The notes: generated from the letters alone by a model not told the origin. 64,000 nucleotides of DNA from Bartonella machadoae (GCF_022559585.1 NZ_CP087114.1:1558501-1622500), one strand, 5' to 3'. Positions 38,832-49,101 are shown, counted from the stretch's first letter. Translations and numbers: made by a program.

Positions 38832-39682
38832 TGAAGTCATTTCGACATCCTATGCAACGCAATGTTTTCCCATGCTTATGGGCTTTTTTAAGCGCTCTCT
38901 GTTTGGTTGTCGCATTGGGAAGTGTCACTTACGCGCAGATTAAGTTTCCTTCCCTCACAGGTTATGTCAACGATGTAGCGCATTTGCTCGATCATGCAAC
39001 AAAACAAAATCTAACAGAAAAACTGGCTGAACTCGAAGAGAAAACAGGAGATCAGATTGTTATTGTCACTCTCCCTACCCTTTCAGGAAATGATATAGAG
39101 ACCTATAGCAATGCCCTTTTCCGCACATGGGGCTTAGGTCAAAAACAGCTTAATAATGGTGTATTATTGGTCATCGCGCCGAATGAACGCGAAATGCGTA
39201 TTGAAGTGGGATATGGTTTGGAAGGCGTGCTAACAGATGCTCTTTCTTCAGTGATCATTAATACCTTTGTTCTTCCCAATTTTCGTGAAGGAAATTATCA
39301 AAAAGGTGTTATTGAAGCAGTTCATGCAATTATCAACATTCTTACAGAAAGTGATTCTGAATTTTCTTTTAGAATGAGAGAAAAAGCTAAAATTGTCGAA
39401 GCGCAACGAAAACAAGCTGAAAAAGAACAAATGATAGCCAATACAATCATGTTTTTTATTCTTTTTATCGTGTTTGGTTTACCTCTTCTCGCAATGATTT
39501 TTGGAAAAAAAGTAGGTCCACAGAAATATCTCTGGATGGGGATCATCTTCACTCCTTGGTTTCTTAACTTAAGAACCGGTGGTAGATACCCTCCTGGAAG
39601 ATTTGGTGGCCCTCCAGGAGGAGGAGGTTTCAGAGGTGGTGGTGGTTCATCTGGTGGTGGTGGCGCAACAGGAAGATGGTAA
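38831..39682 (+). CDS. TPM-domain (YgcG-type) membrane protein
   Basis: The protein has 283 residues. A signal peptide or anchor ends near residue 36 (VTYAQ). The TPM domain (about 42-170) shows FPSLTGYVNDVAHLLD, EEKTGDQIVIVTLPTLSGND, NNGVLLVIAPNEREMRIEVG and YGLEGVLTDALSSVI. One membrane helix is near 200-222. The C-terminus is Gly/Pro-rich, ending GGGGSSGGGGATGRW. The TPM fold is linked to phosphatase activity and to photosystem or respiratory complex repair in other organisms; its role here is unknown. Coupled to lemA. Confidence 0.9.
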   Translation: MKSFRHPMQRNVFPCLWAFLSALCLVVALGSVTYAQIKFPSLTGYVNDVAHLLDHATKQNLTEKLAELEEKTGDQIVIVTLPTLSGNDIETYSNALFRTWGLGQKQLNNGVLLVIAPNEREMRIEVGYGLEGVLTDALSSVIINTFVLPNFREGNYQKGVIEAVHAIINILTESDSEFSFRMREKAKIVEAQRKQAEKEQMIANTIMFFILFIVFGLPLLAMIFGKKVGPQKYLWMGIIFTPWFLNLRTGGRYPPGRFGGPPGGGGFRGGGGSSGGGGATGRW

Positions 39683-39831
39683 AACGCGTGTCAATTTTAA
39701 ACAGAGTGTATTTTCTTTAAAATGAAATTTATTACTGTATAATCTTCATTTTAATAAAAATTTCTATCTTTTACTGTGCACTTCTTTTACTGATTATAAT
39801 AAAAACGCGAACATCAACGTAAATATTGCTC

Positions 39832-40569
39832 ATGAAATATGAATTAAAACATATTGATCGTAATCAGTTACCGCATTACTTTAAAACACGCCCTGGAAGT
39901 CCACCAGTTGAATGGAAAATAAGTCATAACTTGGTCGAATATCCTGAAGCACTGTGTTATATGCAAAAGCGTGTCGAAGACATTCTTGTAAAAAACGCCC
40001 GTGAACAGGTTTGGCTTCTTGAACATCCTTCACTTTATACAGCTGGGACAAGTGCCAATAAAAAAGATCTTCTAACACCTGATCTATTCCCTGTTTATGA
40101 AGCTGGGCGCGGTGGTGAATTTACCTATCATGGTCCAGGGCAACGTATTGCTTATATTATGCTTGATCTCAAACGCAGAAAACAAGACATTCGCGCTTTT
40201 ATTAGCGCATTAGAAGAATGGGTTATACAAACACTTGCAAAATTTAATATAACAGGAGAACGTCGTGAAGAGCGCGTTGGAGTCTGGATTAAAAGGCCCA
40301 ATGATTCACACACACAAAATAGTATTGCTTCGGAAGATAAAATTGCGGCTATTGGTATTCGAGTGCGCAAATGGGTAAGCTTTCATGGAGTCTCTATCAA
40401 TGTTCATCCTAATTTAGCACATTATTCAGGAATTATTCCCTGTGGAATTACAAAGCATGGCGTAACCAGCTTTCTTGATCTAGGTGTTCCTGTAACAATG
40501 GATGATATTGATATTGCTCTAAAACAAGCATTTGAGCAAATTTTTGGTCCAACAATTGATGTTTCCTAA
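39832..40569 (+). CDS. lipB: Octanoyl-ACP:protein octanoyltransferase LipB
   Basis: The protein has 245 residues from the ATG at 39832; a TTG two codons upstream is less likely. It transfers octanoate from acyl carrier protein to lipoyl domains of 2-oxoacid dehydrogenases, the first step of lipoate synthesis. Visible motifs are [31 protein letters not shown], and the catalytic Lys in [17 protein letters not shown] with the catalytic Cys in GIIPCGI. The length matches the family. No partner (lipA) is adjacent. Confidence 0.94.
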   Translation: MKYELKHIDRNQLPHYFKTRPGSPPVEWKISHNLVEYPEALCYMQKRVEDILVKNAREQVWLLEHPSLYTAGTSANKKDLLTPDLFPVYEAGRGGEFTYHGPGQRIAYIMLDLKRRKQDIRAFISALEEWVIQTLAKFNITGERREERVGVWIKRPNDSHTQNSIASEDKIAAIGIRVRKWVSFHGVSINVHPNLAHYSGIIPCGITKHGVTSFLDLGVPVTMDDIDIALKQAFEQIFGPTIDVS

Positions 40570-40652
40570 CTGCATTGATTTTTAAATAAAAAACAGGCAT
40601 AAAATTTATTCTAATGAATAATTTTATTTTATGAGGTGGATAATCAAACGCT

Positions 40653-42719
40653 ATGAGCGATAACAGCAAAGATCTTTTTAGTATTTTAAATAATGCGCAG
40701 TCTCGGGTAAATACCAATGCAAAAAATCCGCAATCTCCCGTGAACTCAGAAGAAAGAGCTTCGAAAAAAAAGACAAAAGATACACAAGAAGATAGCTATA
40801 ATGCTCTCTCTATTCGCGTGCTTGAGGGCTTAGAGCCTGTGCGTTTACGCCCTGGAATGTATATTGGTGGAACAGATAGCAAAGCACTACATCATTTGTT
40901 TGCTGAAATTATTGATAATGCCATGGATGAAGCCGTCGCCGGTCATGCAGACTTCATTGATGTATGCTTAGAGAGAAACGGTTATTTAACCGTTACAGAT
41001 AATGGACGCGGTATTCCTGTTGAAAATCATCCTCAAATGCCTGATAAGTCTACGCTTGAAGTTATTATGACACAACTCCATTCCGGTGGAAAATTTGATG
41101 GAAAAGCGTATCAAACTGCTGGTGGGCTCCATGGAGTAGGAATTTCTGTTGTTAATGCTCTTTCTGATGATATGGAAGTTGAAGTAGCAAGAGAACGGAA
41201 ACTTTATCGACAACGCTTCTCACGCGGTATTCCACAATCTCCATTGGAAGATTTGGGAGACGTTTATAATCGTCGTGGCACGCGTGTTCGTTTTCATCCT
41301 GATAGTAAAATTTTTGGTGAAAAGGCCGCTTTTGATCCAGAAAAAATTTATAAGATGGCACGCTCTAAAGCCTATCTTTTTGGTGGTGTAAAAATTCGCT
41401 GGAATTGCGATCCCATCCTCCTTGAAGGAACAAAAAATATTCCTGAAAAAGCTGTTTTTCACTTCCCCGATGGACTAAAAGACTATTTACTCTCATCCTT
41501 AAAAGATGAATATCGCGTAACATCAGAAATTTTTTCTGGAAAAACAAAACAATGTAATGATCATGGCTCCGTTGAATGGGCTATTGCTTGGCATGGTGGA
41601 GATGCCTATGTACAGTCTTACTGTAATACTATTCCTACCGGAGAAGGGGGAACGCACGAAATAGGACTAAGGCAGGTTCTGTTGCGCGGACTGAAATCCT
41701 ATGCTGAGTTAATAGGCAATAAACGCGCTTCTATCATTACCTCTGATGATATCATGATTTCAACAGCTGCCGTACTTTCAGTCTTCATTAGAAATCCTGA
41801 ATTTGTTGGACAAACCAAGGACCGATTAGCAACGATTGAAGCACAACGTATCGTTGAAAATGCAATACGCGATCCTTTCGATCATTGGCTAACAAATTCT
41901 CCTCAAGAATCAACAAAACTTCTTGATTGGGTTATTGAACGTGCCGAAGAGCGCGTTAAACGACGCCAAGACAGAGAAATAAATCGAAAAACAGCTGTCC
42001 GTAAATTGCGTCTACCAGGAAAACTCGCAGATTGTAGCCAAAACTGTGCTGCTGGTGCTGAATTATTCATTGTTGAAGGTGATTCCGCTGGTGGTTCTGC
42101 TAAACAAGCACGCAATAGAGCCAACCAAGCCATTTTACCTCTTCGTGGAAAAATCTTAAACGTAGCCAGTGCAGCACATGAGAAAATGAACGCAAGCCAA
42201 ACAATTAGCGATCTTATCCTTGCTCTTGGATGTGGAACACGCTCTAAATACCGTGAAAAAGATCTCAGATATGAACGCATTATCATTATGACGGACGCAG
42301 ATGTAGATGGTGCTCACATTGCCTCACTCCTCATTACTTTCTTCTTTCAAGAAATGCCCGATCTTATTCGTCAGGGACATTTATACCTTGCTGTTCCTCC
42401 CCTTTACCGAATATCCCAAGGAGGAAAAGTTGCTTATGCACGTGATGATACCCATAAAGACGAATTGCTAAAGACGGAATTTACTGGAAAAGCTAAAATC
42501 GAAATTGGCCGTTTTAAAGGGCTTGGTGAAATGCGTGCCGAACAACTGAAAGAAACGACAATGCATCCTCAAAAACGGACATTACTACGCGTTTCTATTG
42601 ACACAGTGGAAATGCAAGAAACGAAAAACACCGTAGAAAGTCTCATGGGAACAAAACCAGAAGCACGATTCCGTTTCATACAAGAAAATTCTACTTTTGC
42701 TTCCAATCTAGACATCTAA
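40653..42719 (+). CDS. parE: DNA topoisomerase IV subunit B
   Basis: The protein has 688 residues. It is the ATPase subunit that, with ParC, decatenates chromosomes. The order is a charged N-terminal extension (1-50), GHKL ATPase with EIIDNAMDEAVAG near 88, DNGRGIPV and the GGKFDGKAYQTAGGLHGVGI lid, transducer with Lys, TOPRIM domain with ELFIVEGDSAGGSAKQARNR near 470 and TDADVDGAHIASLL near 545, and an arm ending FKGLGEMRAEQLKETTM. The length (about 690 rather than 800 for GyrB) supports ParE. GAGGTGG precedes the ATG. Convergent with recJ, with a 19-base gap. Confidence 0.95.
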   Translation: MSDNSKDLFSILNNAQSRVNTNAKNPQSPVNSEERASKKKTKDTQEDSYNALSIRVLEGLEPVRLRPGMYIGGTDSKALHHLFAEIIDNAMDEAVAGHADFIDVCLERNGYLTVTDNGRGIPVENHPQMPDKSTLEVIMTQLHSGGKFDGKAYQTAGGLHGVGISVVNALSDDMEVEVARERKLYRQRFSRGIPQSPLEDLGDVYNRRGTRVRFHPDSKIFGEKAAFDPEKIYKMARSKAYLFGGVKIRWNCDPILLEGTKNIPEKAVFHFPDGLKDYLLSSLKDEYRVTSEIFSGKTKQCNDHGSVEWAIAWHGGDAYVQSYCNTIPTGEGGTHEIGLRQVLLRGLKSYAELIGNKRASIITSDDIMISTAAVLSVFIRNPEFVGQTKDRLATIEAQRIVENAIRDPFDHWLTNSPQESTKLLDWVIERAEERVKRRQDREINRKTAVRKLRLPGKLADCSQNCAAGAELFIVEGDSAGGSAKQARNRANQAILPLRGKILNVASAAHEKMNASQTISDLILALGCGTRSKYREKDLRYERIIIMTDADVDGAHIASLLITFFFQEMPDLIRQGHLYLAVPPLYRISQGGKVAYARDDTHKDELLKTEFTGKAKIEIGRFKGLGEMRAEQLKETTMHPQKRTLLRVSIDTVEMQETKNTVESLMGTKPEARFRFIQENSTFASNLDI

Positions 42720-42738
42720 TTTTCAAAAAATATCCTTC

Positions 42739-44520
42739 TTAAACCGCTGCTGCATCAATAACACGTATTTGTGGAGTAATCATTCCATTCCAATAATTCA
42801 AACTGAGATTACCAGCCAAATGGATCATTTCACCAATATTTTCAGAAAGAAAATGACCAAGTGGTGTTCCCACAGCACGAAAAGCAATGCCTTGCAGTTT
42901 ATTTCCTTCAATATTAGCCATAACAAGGCGAAGATGCCCCTTTCCCACCTCACACAGATTAACTAACCGATGAGAAGGCAGAACAAAAACAGGTGTCGTA
43001 TTCCCTGAACCAAATGGCCCTGCTTTTTCAATCATGTCACAAAGCTCTTTATTGACACCAGAAGCAGAAAGGCACCCATCTATCCGAAGAGACTTTTTAG
43101 CACGCAACTGTGACACCATTACAGAGACTTTCTCTTCCAGCCATTTTCGAAAAGCTTCAATTTTTGTCGCTTGGATTGTAATCCCAGCTGCCATACTATG
43201 CCCGCCGCCTTTTTCTAGTAAATTTAAGGTTACAGCTTCACGAACAAGCGCTCCCAAATCTATGCCACTCATTGAACGTCCCGATCCTACGCCACTTCCA
43301 TCTTCTTTCAAAGCAATGGCAAAAACAGGACAAAAAAAACGCTCTTTTAATCGAGATGCAAGAATACCAATAACACCTGGATGCCATTCTTGATGCGCAA
43401 TGACAAGTGACAGAGGCGTATCCTGATTTTGATAAAGAGAATCAATATAAGATTCTGCTTGCGCCAATTGAATACTCTCCATCTCTTGACGCTCTTGATT
43501 CAGTTGATTCAATTGTTCTGCTATTTTTTCAGCTTCCTCTTTATCCTCACAGCTAAGCAAACGTGCTCCCAAAGCTTGGTCGCCAATACGTCCTCCCGCA
43601 TTAATTCTAGGACCTAATAAAAAACCCAAATGAAAACTATTAAGCGGTTCACCTATCCGCGCAACCTTTGTTAAAGCCACTATGCCGTGATTATACAGAG
43701 AGCGTGCTACTTGGAGCCCTTTAACCACAAAGGCACGATTCACCCCCTGTAATGGTACAACATCACAGATGGTTGCCAATGCAACAAGATCAAGCATACT
43801 GAGCAGATCAGGAAGATCTTCTCTCAACTTCCTTTTCTTCAACAAATGATTAACCCATGCTAACGTAACAAAAACAACGCCAGCAGCACACAAATGCCCT
43901 TGCCCAGAAAAATCATCGGGGCGATTAGGATTGACAAGGGCGATAGCCTCTTGATGAACCTCAGACATTTGATGATGATCTAAAACCACGACATCAGCGC
44001 CTTCAAGCCTTGCTGCTTTAACTGCCTCTGGACTGTTTGCACCACAATCAACGGTAATAATAAGATTGGCACCTTCTTGCACGAGCATCCGCATTGCTTG
44101 CTCATTAGGCCCATATCCTTCCACGATACGATCAGGAATATAAATTTTTACTTCCACACCCAAACAACGCAGAAAACGCGCTACGAGTGCTGATGAACAG
44201 GCACCATCGACGTCATAATCACCAAAAACCGCAACCTTCTCTTTCTCTAAAATAGCCTTAACGATGCGCTCTGCCGCACATTGCAGATCGGCAAAACTTT
44301 CTGGATCAGGCATGAGTGTACGCAATGTTGGGTTGATAAAAGTAACCGCTTCAGATTCATCCACATCTCTTGCCGACAGAACGCGAGCAAGCTCATCTGG
44401 AAAACCAAATTTTTGAGAAATCGCACGCGCGTTATTTATCCCTTGAATATCAAGAGCATCCAACCAAGCTTGCCCACAAGCAGAAGATTTAACATTGAGA
44501 AAATAACGAGACTGCTGCAT
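42739..44520 (-). CDS. recJ: Single-stranded-DNA exonuclease RecJ
   Basis: The protein has 593 residues from the ATG at 44520 (a GTG one codon earlier is possible). RecJ digests single-stranded DNA 5' to 3' in recombination and repair. DHH motifs are FGDYDVDGACSSALV near 100 (motif I), IITVDCGANSPEAV near 158, VVVLDHHQM near 180 (DHH), and NPNRPDDFSGQGHLCAAGV. After LGPRINAGGRIGDQALGARL comes the DHHA1 domain with GGGHSMAAGITI, then an OB-like C-terminus. The length is usual. Convergent with parE. Confidence 0.94.
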   Translation of the reverse strand: MQQSRYFLNVKSSACGQAWLDALDIQGINNARAISQKFGFPDELARVLSARDVDESEAVTFINPTLRTLMPDPESFADLQCAAERIVKAILEKEKVAVFGDYDVDGACSSALVARFLRCLGVEVKIYIPDRIVEGYGPNEQAMRMLVQEGANLIITVDCGANSPEAVKAARLEGADVVVLDHHQMSEVHQEAIALVNPNRPDDFSGQGHLCAAGVVFVTLAWVNHLLKKRKLREDLPDLLSMLDLVALATICDVVPLQGVNRAFVVKGLQVARSLYNHGIVALTKVARIGEPLNSFHLGFLLGPRINAGGRIGDQALGARLLSCEDKEEAEKIAEQLNQLNQERQEMESIQLAQAESYIDSLYQNQDTPLSLVIAHQEWHPGVIGILASRLKERFFCPVFAIALKEDGSGVGSGRSMSGIDLGALVREAVTLNLLEKGGGHSMAAGITIQATKIEAFRKWLEEKVSVMVSQLRAKKSLRIDGCLSASGVNKELCDMIEKAGPFGSGNTTPVFVLPSHRLVNLCEVGKGHLRLVMANIEGNKLQGIAFRAVGTPLGHFLSENIGEMIHLAGNLSLNYWNGMITPQIRVIDAAAV

Positions 44521-44823
44521 CACGCCTTACTCTTACAATGAAAGACAATGAAAGACAATCAGATGTTCAAAACAAAGCACTCTTTCGCAACGTCTATTTT
44601 ACGATAAAATATGCATAAGCACCTTTCAGAGTACCTTTTAGCGCATGGTATTATAATACCTCAATTGTAAGATACTGTTTTATTAAGTTTTTATTTTCTC
44701 TTGACGCAATTCGAAAGACATTATATCAGAGCAAATAATACGCGTTAAATATTTCGCTATGATAACAGTTTTCAACGCAAAACAACAAAATCCCCTCAAA
44801 GGGTTTCAATAAAGGATACTTCT

Positions 44824-45288
44824 ATGGCAACTTTTTCACAAAAGCCAACTGAAGTGGTGAAAAAATGGGTTATTATTGACGCAGAAGACCTTGTCTTAGG
44901 TCGTCTAGCCACGCTCGTTGCTAACCGTTTACGGGGCAAACATAAAGCTACATTTACACCACATGTTGATGATGGTGACAATGTCATTGTCATCAATGCA
45001 GACAAAATATCTCTCACCGGCAAGAAATATACAGACAAAAAATATTATTGGCATACCGGCTATATTGGTGGAATCAAAGAACGTACAGCACGTCAGATTC
45101 TTGAAGGTCGCTTTCCTGAACGTGTTGTTGAAAAAGCCGTAGAACGCATGCTTCCTCGTGGCTCCCTTGGTCGTCGCCAATTGAAAAATCTACGTGTTTA
45201 TGCTGGAAGCCAACACCCGCATGCAGCACAACAGCCCGAATCTCTTGACGTTGGTGCTTTAAACCGCAAAAATAAAAGGACTGCTTGA
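44824..45288 (+). CDS. rplM: 50S ribosomal protein L13
   Basis: The protein has 154 residues. Motifs are [59 protein letters not shown] and [20 protein letters not shown], with [18 protein letters not shown] at the end. It binds 23S rRNA early in 50S assembly. AAAGGA precedes the ATG. It is followed by rpsI three bases after its stop, the usual operon. A typical-length complete gene. Confidence 0.97.
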   Translation: MATFSQKPTEVVKKWVIIDAEDLVLGRLATLVANRLRGKHKATFTPHVDDGDNVIVINADKISLTGKKYTDKKYYWHTGYIGGIKERTARQILEGRFPERVVEKAVERMLPRGSLGRRQLKNLRVYAGSQHPHAAQQPESLDVGALNRKNKRTA

Positions 45289-45290
45289 TT

Positions 45291-45776
45291 ATGGCTGAAA
45301 TTAATTCTCTTTCTGAGCTTAACGTTGTAACAAGTATTACAGAAACCCATGAAAATGTTACTCCGGTTCATGTGCAAAAGCTTGATGCACAAGGACGTGC
45401 CTATGCAACAGGAAAACGTAAAGATGCCGTTGCGCGTGTATGGATCAAACCAGGTTCTGGAAAAATTACCATTAACAATAAAGAATTCGACAAATATTTT
45501 GCACGTCCTGTTCTAAGAATGATTCTTCGTCAACCAATTGTTGCAACAAACAGGGATACACAATTTGATATTGTTGCAACTGTTGCAGGTGGTGGTCTTT
45601 CTGGACAAGCTGGTGCTGTACGCCATGGCATTTCTAAAGCTCTAACCTATTACGAACCAGAACTTCGCACAATCTTGAAAAAGGGGGGCTTTCTCACTCG
45701 TGATAGCCGTGTTGTTGAACGTAAAAAATATGGTAAAGCAAAAGCACGTCGTTCTTTCCAGTTCTCAAAACGCTAA
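45291..45776 (+). CDS. rpsI: 30S ribosomal protein S9
   Basis: The protein has 161 residues from the ATG at 45291, with AGGA upstream; an in-frame TTG at 45285 overlaps the rplM stop and is unlikely. After an alphaproteobacterial N-terminal extension come [52 protein letters not shown] and [20 protein letters not shown], with the terminal QFSKR that reaches the decoding site. Followed by a strong terminator. Confidence 0.97.
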   Translation: MAEINSLSELNVVTSITETHENVTPVHVQKLDAQGRAYATGKRKDAVARVWIKPGSGKITINNKEFDKYFARPVLRMILRQPIVATNRDTQFDIVATVAGGGLSGQAGAVRHGISKALTYYEPELRTILKKGGFLTRDSRVVERKKYGKAKARRSFQFSKR

Positions 45777-45800
45777 TTTTAATTTTTACGCACTCTGTAG

Positions 45801-45825
45801 AGCCCCGTCAAAACGGGGCTTTTTT
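45801..45825 (+). terminator. rplM-rpsI terminator
   Basis: AGCCCCGT and ACGGGGCT flank CAAA and run into T5-6, a classic Rho-independent terminator 24 bases after rpsI. Confidence 0.93.
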
Positions 45826-46090
45826 GCTCTCCTAAAGCAGATTTTTTTAAGAGAACGTCGCGATCAATTGACACCTGTCAGGAAAAAACAAAAATACAAA
45901 ACAACAAATTTCTTTTTAGAGAAAAACAAACAAAAAATTGCTCTAAAAAACCTTGTATGCTCGATTTCAGTCTTTAGAATCTCTCCTTTGTTTCTTCAAA
46001 TGTATCCGTACACTTGTTCAAAGAGACTTTTACAATTTTAGTTATGTTAGAAGCTTTTCAGTCTTTTTTCTATCATTAGCTAACAAAACC

Positions 46091-46456
46091 TCAGTCTAAG
46101 AAGTGCTTGACCATTGCGATAAAATGAGGAACAGAAATAGGCTTTGACATGTATTCTTCACATCCGCTGGCGCGAATGCGTTCTTCATCCCCTTTCATAG
46201 CAAAAGCGGTTACAGCAATAACAGGAATAGATCTCAGTTCCTCATCCTCTTTTAATTGTTTAATAACGTCGATTCCTGAGACCTCTGGTAACTGGATATC
46301 GACAAGGATAAGAGAAGGCTTTGATGAACGCGCTAAATCCAATGCCATAAGACCATTACGCGTTTCAACTGTTTCACAGCCACTCGCCTCTACAAGATCA
46401 CGGAATAACTTCATATTTAGTTCATTATCTTCCACGATCATAACTTTTTTTGACAT
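46091..46456 (-). CDS. divK: Single-domain response regulator DivK
   Basis: The protein has 121 residues from the ATG at 46456, preceded by GGGTGGA; an upstream start would add 13 residues without family support. It is a receiver domain only: EDN at 9-11, phospho-Asp53 in [16 protein letters not shown], Thr in [10 protein letters not shown], Lys in EYMSKPISV. The [19 protein letters not shown] sequence is the DivK signature. DivK controls CckA through DivL and hence the CtrA phosphorelay also encoded at 5-9 kb. In many relatives pleD follows divK; here the next gene in that direction is rpsI on the other strand, so pleD is not at this locus. Confidence 0.92.
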   Translation of the reverse strand: MSKKVMIVEDNELNMKLFRDLVEASGCETVETRNGLMALDLARSSKPSLILVDIQLPEVSGIDVIKQLKEDEELRSIPVIAVTAFAMKGDEERIRASGCEEYMSKPISVPHFIAMVKHFLD

Positions 46457-46931
46457 TCGTATAATTCCACCCTTTTGAGATAAAAGATAAGACACCTTAC
46501 CTTTTCACTAAGATAAAATGATAAAAAAAATTGTAAACCAGAAAGAAACGCAACAACGCATGTTAAAAGCATTTTTTTGCAAATATTTGTCATTTTAAAC
46601 GTAATGCTTTTTCCGTTCATAAAGGAAATCTAGAATAATCCTAAAATTTTGGTACCATATAATTTTTCATTGGTATTATTTTTTAAGTTGGCCAAAGTTT
46701 ATAGATATAAAAATCAACAGGGAAATCTTTTCAGCTTAGAAAAGATATAAAAAACTGCAAATCAATTGACATATCAGTTTTTGAAAAAAGAAAATTTAAA
46801 GGTAGTATTGGTATGCATAGATTATTTGATCTTTAAACAATCAGTTTTTTCTCTCAAGTGAGAAGATTGTTATCCTATTTTATTATTTCAGATGCTTTTA
46901 TTATACATCAATACAGCCATTCAATAACAAA

Positions 46932-47071
46932 TTAAAAAGTTATCGATGGGGTTTTCAATGAAATTTTAGAATGAATTACCCCTGCAATAAATGCATTGTT
47001 CAATGCAAAAGCGGTAGCAATAATGGCAAATAAAAAATTTTTATTATAAATTCCCACTCTTTTCTCATCAT
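46932..47071 (-). pseudogene. Small secreted or membrane peptide gene, possible frameshift
   Basis: Tandem ATGs at 47071 open MMRKEWEFIIKI, then the frame is lost at a T6 run (minus strand, 47032-47037). With one more T it continues FLFAIIATAFALNNAFIAGV and ends ITF, about 46 residues with one hydrophobic helix. The low length makes this tentative. Confidence 0.3.
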
Positions 47072-47818
47072 TTCTGATCTCTTTTATTATTTTTTTTTAG
47101 CTATTGGTAAGAAGATACAAATTACAGACAAACATTCTTTCAGACTTTTGTCACCTTCTATCCTATCAATCATGTGCGTTTTATCACCGATAAGCAACAA
47201 CATCTGCATGACTCTCAACTTATTTTATAATATCAAATGAAGCTATGAAATCTGTTTATTGAAAGAGAGGCTCTTTGTTTCATTTACTCTTTTCATCTTT
47301 ATCCAAAAATATAAACATAATTTTATCAATAAATATTATTATATTAAGTATATTTAAATAAATTTATAAATAAAAAATTACATACTATAAAAAGTGCAAT
47401 TGTAACCAAACTTATTAATATAATAACATATTTTTAATAGAATAGTAAAATATACTATACAAAAAAGATGAATTATAAAAATTTAAATATAACTTATTAT
47501 AGATAATATCATAACTTTAATTAATTTTATAAATATAATACTAATTCATACTTTATTCAACTTAATAAAAATAAAAAATCATTAAAAAATATGCTTATAT
47601 AATGAAAACCAACTAAATGATCCATCAAGAAAGTTTATAAACTTTTCTTTATGAATAAAACCATTAAGAACTATATTCATTATATTATGAATCTTAATTT
47701 TGTAACCTTTGTTTTGTACATACATACAGACACCCCCATTTATCCAAACAACTATAGACCGTATAAACTCCATCAAATGATTGGTTTTAAATAGCATTAA
47801 TTGTTTTGAACAATGCCT
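47072..47818. other. Very A+T-rich gene-free stretch
   Basis: No credible gene. A 71-codon minus-strand frame at 47582-47797 has no ribosome binding site and biased composition. Confidence 0.45.
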
Positions 47819-47893
47819 TCACCCTTGACCGACTTTCGTTGGTATCCATTTTCTTTTGACCGGTGGAATTGGCTCTGTATTTTCTGATGTCAT
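47819..47893 (-). CDS. Micro-ORF, MTSENTE peptide, copy 1
   Basis: The frame has 24 codons starting MTSENTEPIPPVKRKWIP. GGGGGAG lies six bases before the ATG, an unusually strong ribosome binding site. A second copy at 48817 keeps the same start, the VxRKWI centre and the strong site, while the ends differ. Conservation of frame and site argues that it is translated. It could be a leader peptide or a small basic regulator. It is not a family I recognise. Confidence 0.5.
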   Translation of the reverse strand: MTSENTEPIPPVKRKWIPTKVGQG

Positions 47894-48050
47894 AAATACT
47901 CCCCCTATCATAAGAAAACCCAAATTTACAGGAATTGTACACTGCATTTCCCCTCGTTTAGATACAACACGTCCAGTGCCGCACATGTTATTAAACACAA
48001 TTTGCAACACATTGTTAACACCAAAATAACACATATTGATACACGTAAAG
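47894..48050 (-). repeat. Conserved leader of the micro-ORF, copy 1
   Basis: About 150 bases match 48895-49050 closely, from AATATGTGTTATTTTG through AACACATT-type blocks to GACATCAG. The hairpin just before the SD (AATTCC/GGGTTTT) is weaker than in copy 2. It may be a leader RNA with an attenuator; unverified. Confidence 0.5.
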
Positions 48051-48101
48051 GGAATCGATTATAGAGAGAAAAATAAATGAGTAACAACAGGTCTGATATT
48101 A

Positions 48102-48230
48102 ATGTCACCTTTTCAAAAAATAGCTTTATTCGTCATTGCACTAATAATATATGTTAGCGCACCAATGTTATACGTCGGCATTTGTAAATTAGAAGAGCTT
48201 AATTTTTATCCAAATATTATCCAAATATGA
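48102..48230 (+). CDS. Small membrane peptide, 42 residues
   Basis: MSPFQKIALFVIALIIYVSA begins a 42-residue peptide with one transmembrane helix at about 5-28 and a short polar tail. The stop overlaps the next start as ATGA at 48227-48230, so the two genes are probably translationally coupled. The ribosome binding site is weak. It is divergent from the micro-ORF at 47893. Function unknown; holin-like or toxin-like size, but no family match. Confidence 0.4.
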   Translation: MSPFQKIALFVIALIIYVSAPMLYVGICKLEELNFYPNIIQI

Positions 48231-48532
48231 AAATCACTCATCGCATTCCTGAGAATGCGTATAACTCTTCTCCTCTCTATATAGACTCAAATGAAACCCC
48301 TCTATACTCAAACGAAGTTTCAGTTCACATGGAATGGTTATATGATTATTTTTATAACGGAGAAAAAGATCACGATTGGCCTTCTTCTCCTATAGAGTGG
48401 CTCATATTTTCCGTAACATATATGGCTACAATACAAATTATAAATAGTTTTCCAGCCAGTTATCTTTTGAATATTTTCTTGTTATATTACGATATAATTT
48501 CTGATTTTTTCGATGCTTTTGAGGAGCATTAA
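48227..48532 (+). CDS. Hypothetical small membrane-associated protein
   Basis: The protein has 101 residues: a polar N-terminus (KITHRIPENAYNSSPLYIDS), a WLYDYFYNG stretch and a C-terminal hydrophobic segment (IEWLIFSVTYMATIQIINSF, then YLLNIFLLYYDIISDFFDAF), ending FEEH. The ATG overlaps the preceding stop by four bases. The sequence around its 3' end (GAGCATTAAG) recurs near 49715 behind the second module, where only the tail (SEAH, stop) survives. Not recognised. Confidence 0.5.
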   Translation: MKITHRIPENAYNSSPLYIDSNETPLYSNEVSVHMEWLYDYFYNGEKDHDWPSSPIEWLIFSVTYMATIQIINSFPASYLLNIFLLYYDIISDFFDAFEEH

Positions 48533-48816
48533 GAATGTCACACTATAAATTCACAAGATAAGCATACTTTCCAACACATAAAGCTTACAGTTATTATAGG
48601 ATTATCGTTACAATACTCTCGACCCAAAAGATATTCACGCTCATTGTGTTTATACCGTTATGTCCTGTAATTGGCTTTAGCATTTTGTATTTTGATCTCT
48701 TCAAATGAGATTACGAACAAAAAAATTCTTATTTTTTTCATCCGTGTTACCAGCATTCTCAGCATCCCTCATCATTGCCTCTTTTAAAATGCGTGTTATT
48801 TTGTTTGGTATACCTT

Positions 48817-48894
48817 TTACGCACCCATCCTTACTCTAGGCAGTATCCATTTTCTTTGAACTGATGGAGTTAGCTCTGTATTTTCTGATGTCAT
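48817..48894 (-). CDS. Micro-ORF, MTSENTE peptide, copy 2
   Basis: The frame has 25 codons starting MTSENTELTPSVQRKWIL. GGAAGGAG lies seven bases before the ATG. It aligns with the micro-ORF at 47819 over the first 17 residues with five changes, most at proline-region positions. Preceded by a leader with a terminator-like hairpin (48914-48942). Confidence 0.5.
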   Translation of the reverse strand: MTSENTELTPSVQRKWILPRVRMGA

Positions 48895-49060
48895 AAAATA
48901 CTCCTTCCCGATAATAAAGAAACCCGCATTTGCAGGGATTTTATGCTGCACTTCCTCTCATTTAGACACATTACGACCAGTGCCGTGATTGTCATTAAAT
49001 ATGATTTGTAACACATTTTTAACATCAAAATAACACATATTGATATAATCAAAAGGAAGC
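48895..49060 (-). repeat. Conserved leader of the micro-ORF, copy 2
   Basis: Duplicate of 47894-48050. It runs from near ATATGTGTTATTTTGATG to the micro-ORF and overlaps the upstream region of the divergent membrane gene at 49102. Confidence 0.5.
48914..48942 (-). terminator. Terminator-like hairpin in the micro-ORF leader
   Basis: On the minus strand AAATCCC-TGC and GCA-GGGTTT-type arms (CCCTGCAAATGCGGG) are followed by TTTCTTTATT, just before the strong SD. Such placement suits attenuation: termination or read-through into the micro-ORF. Confidence 0.45.
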
Positions 49061-49101
49061 TGTTAAAGTACTTCAAATAGCAAATAATCGAAAAGTGAAA
49101 A

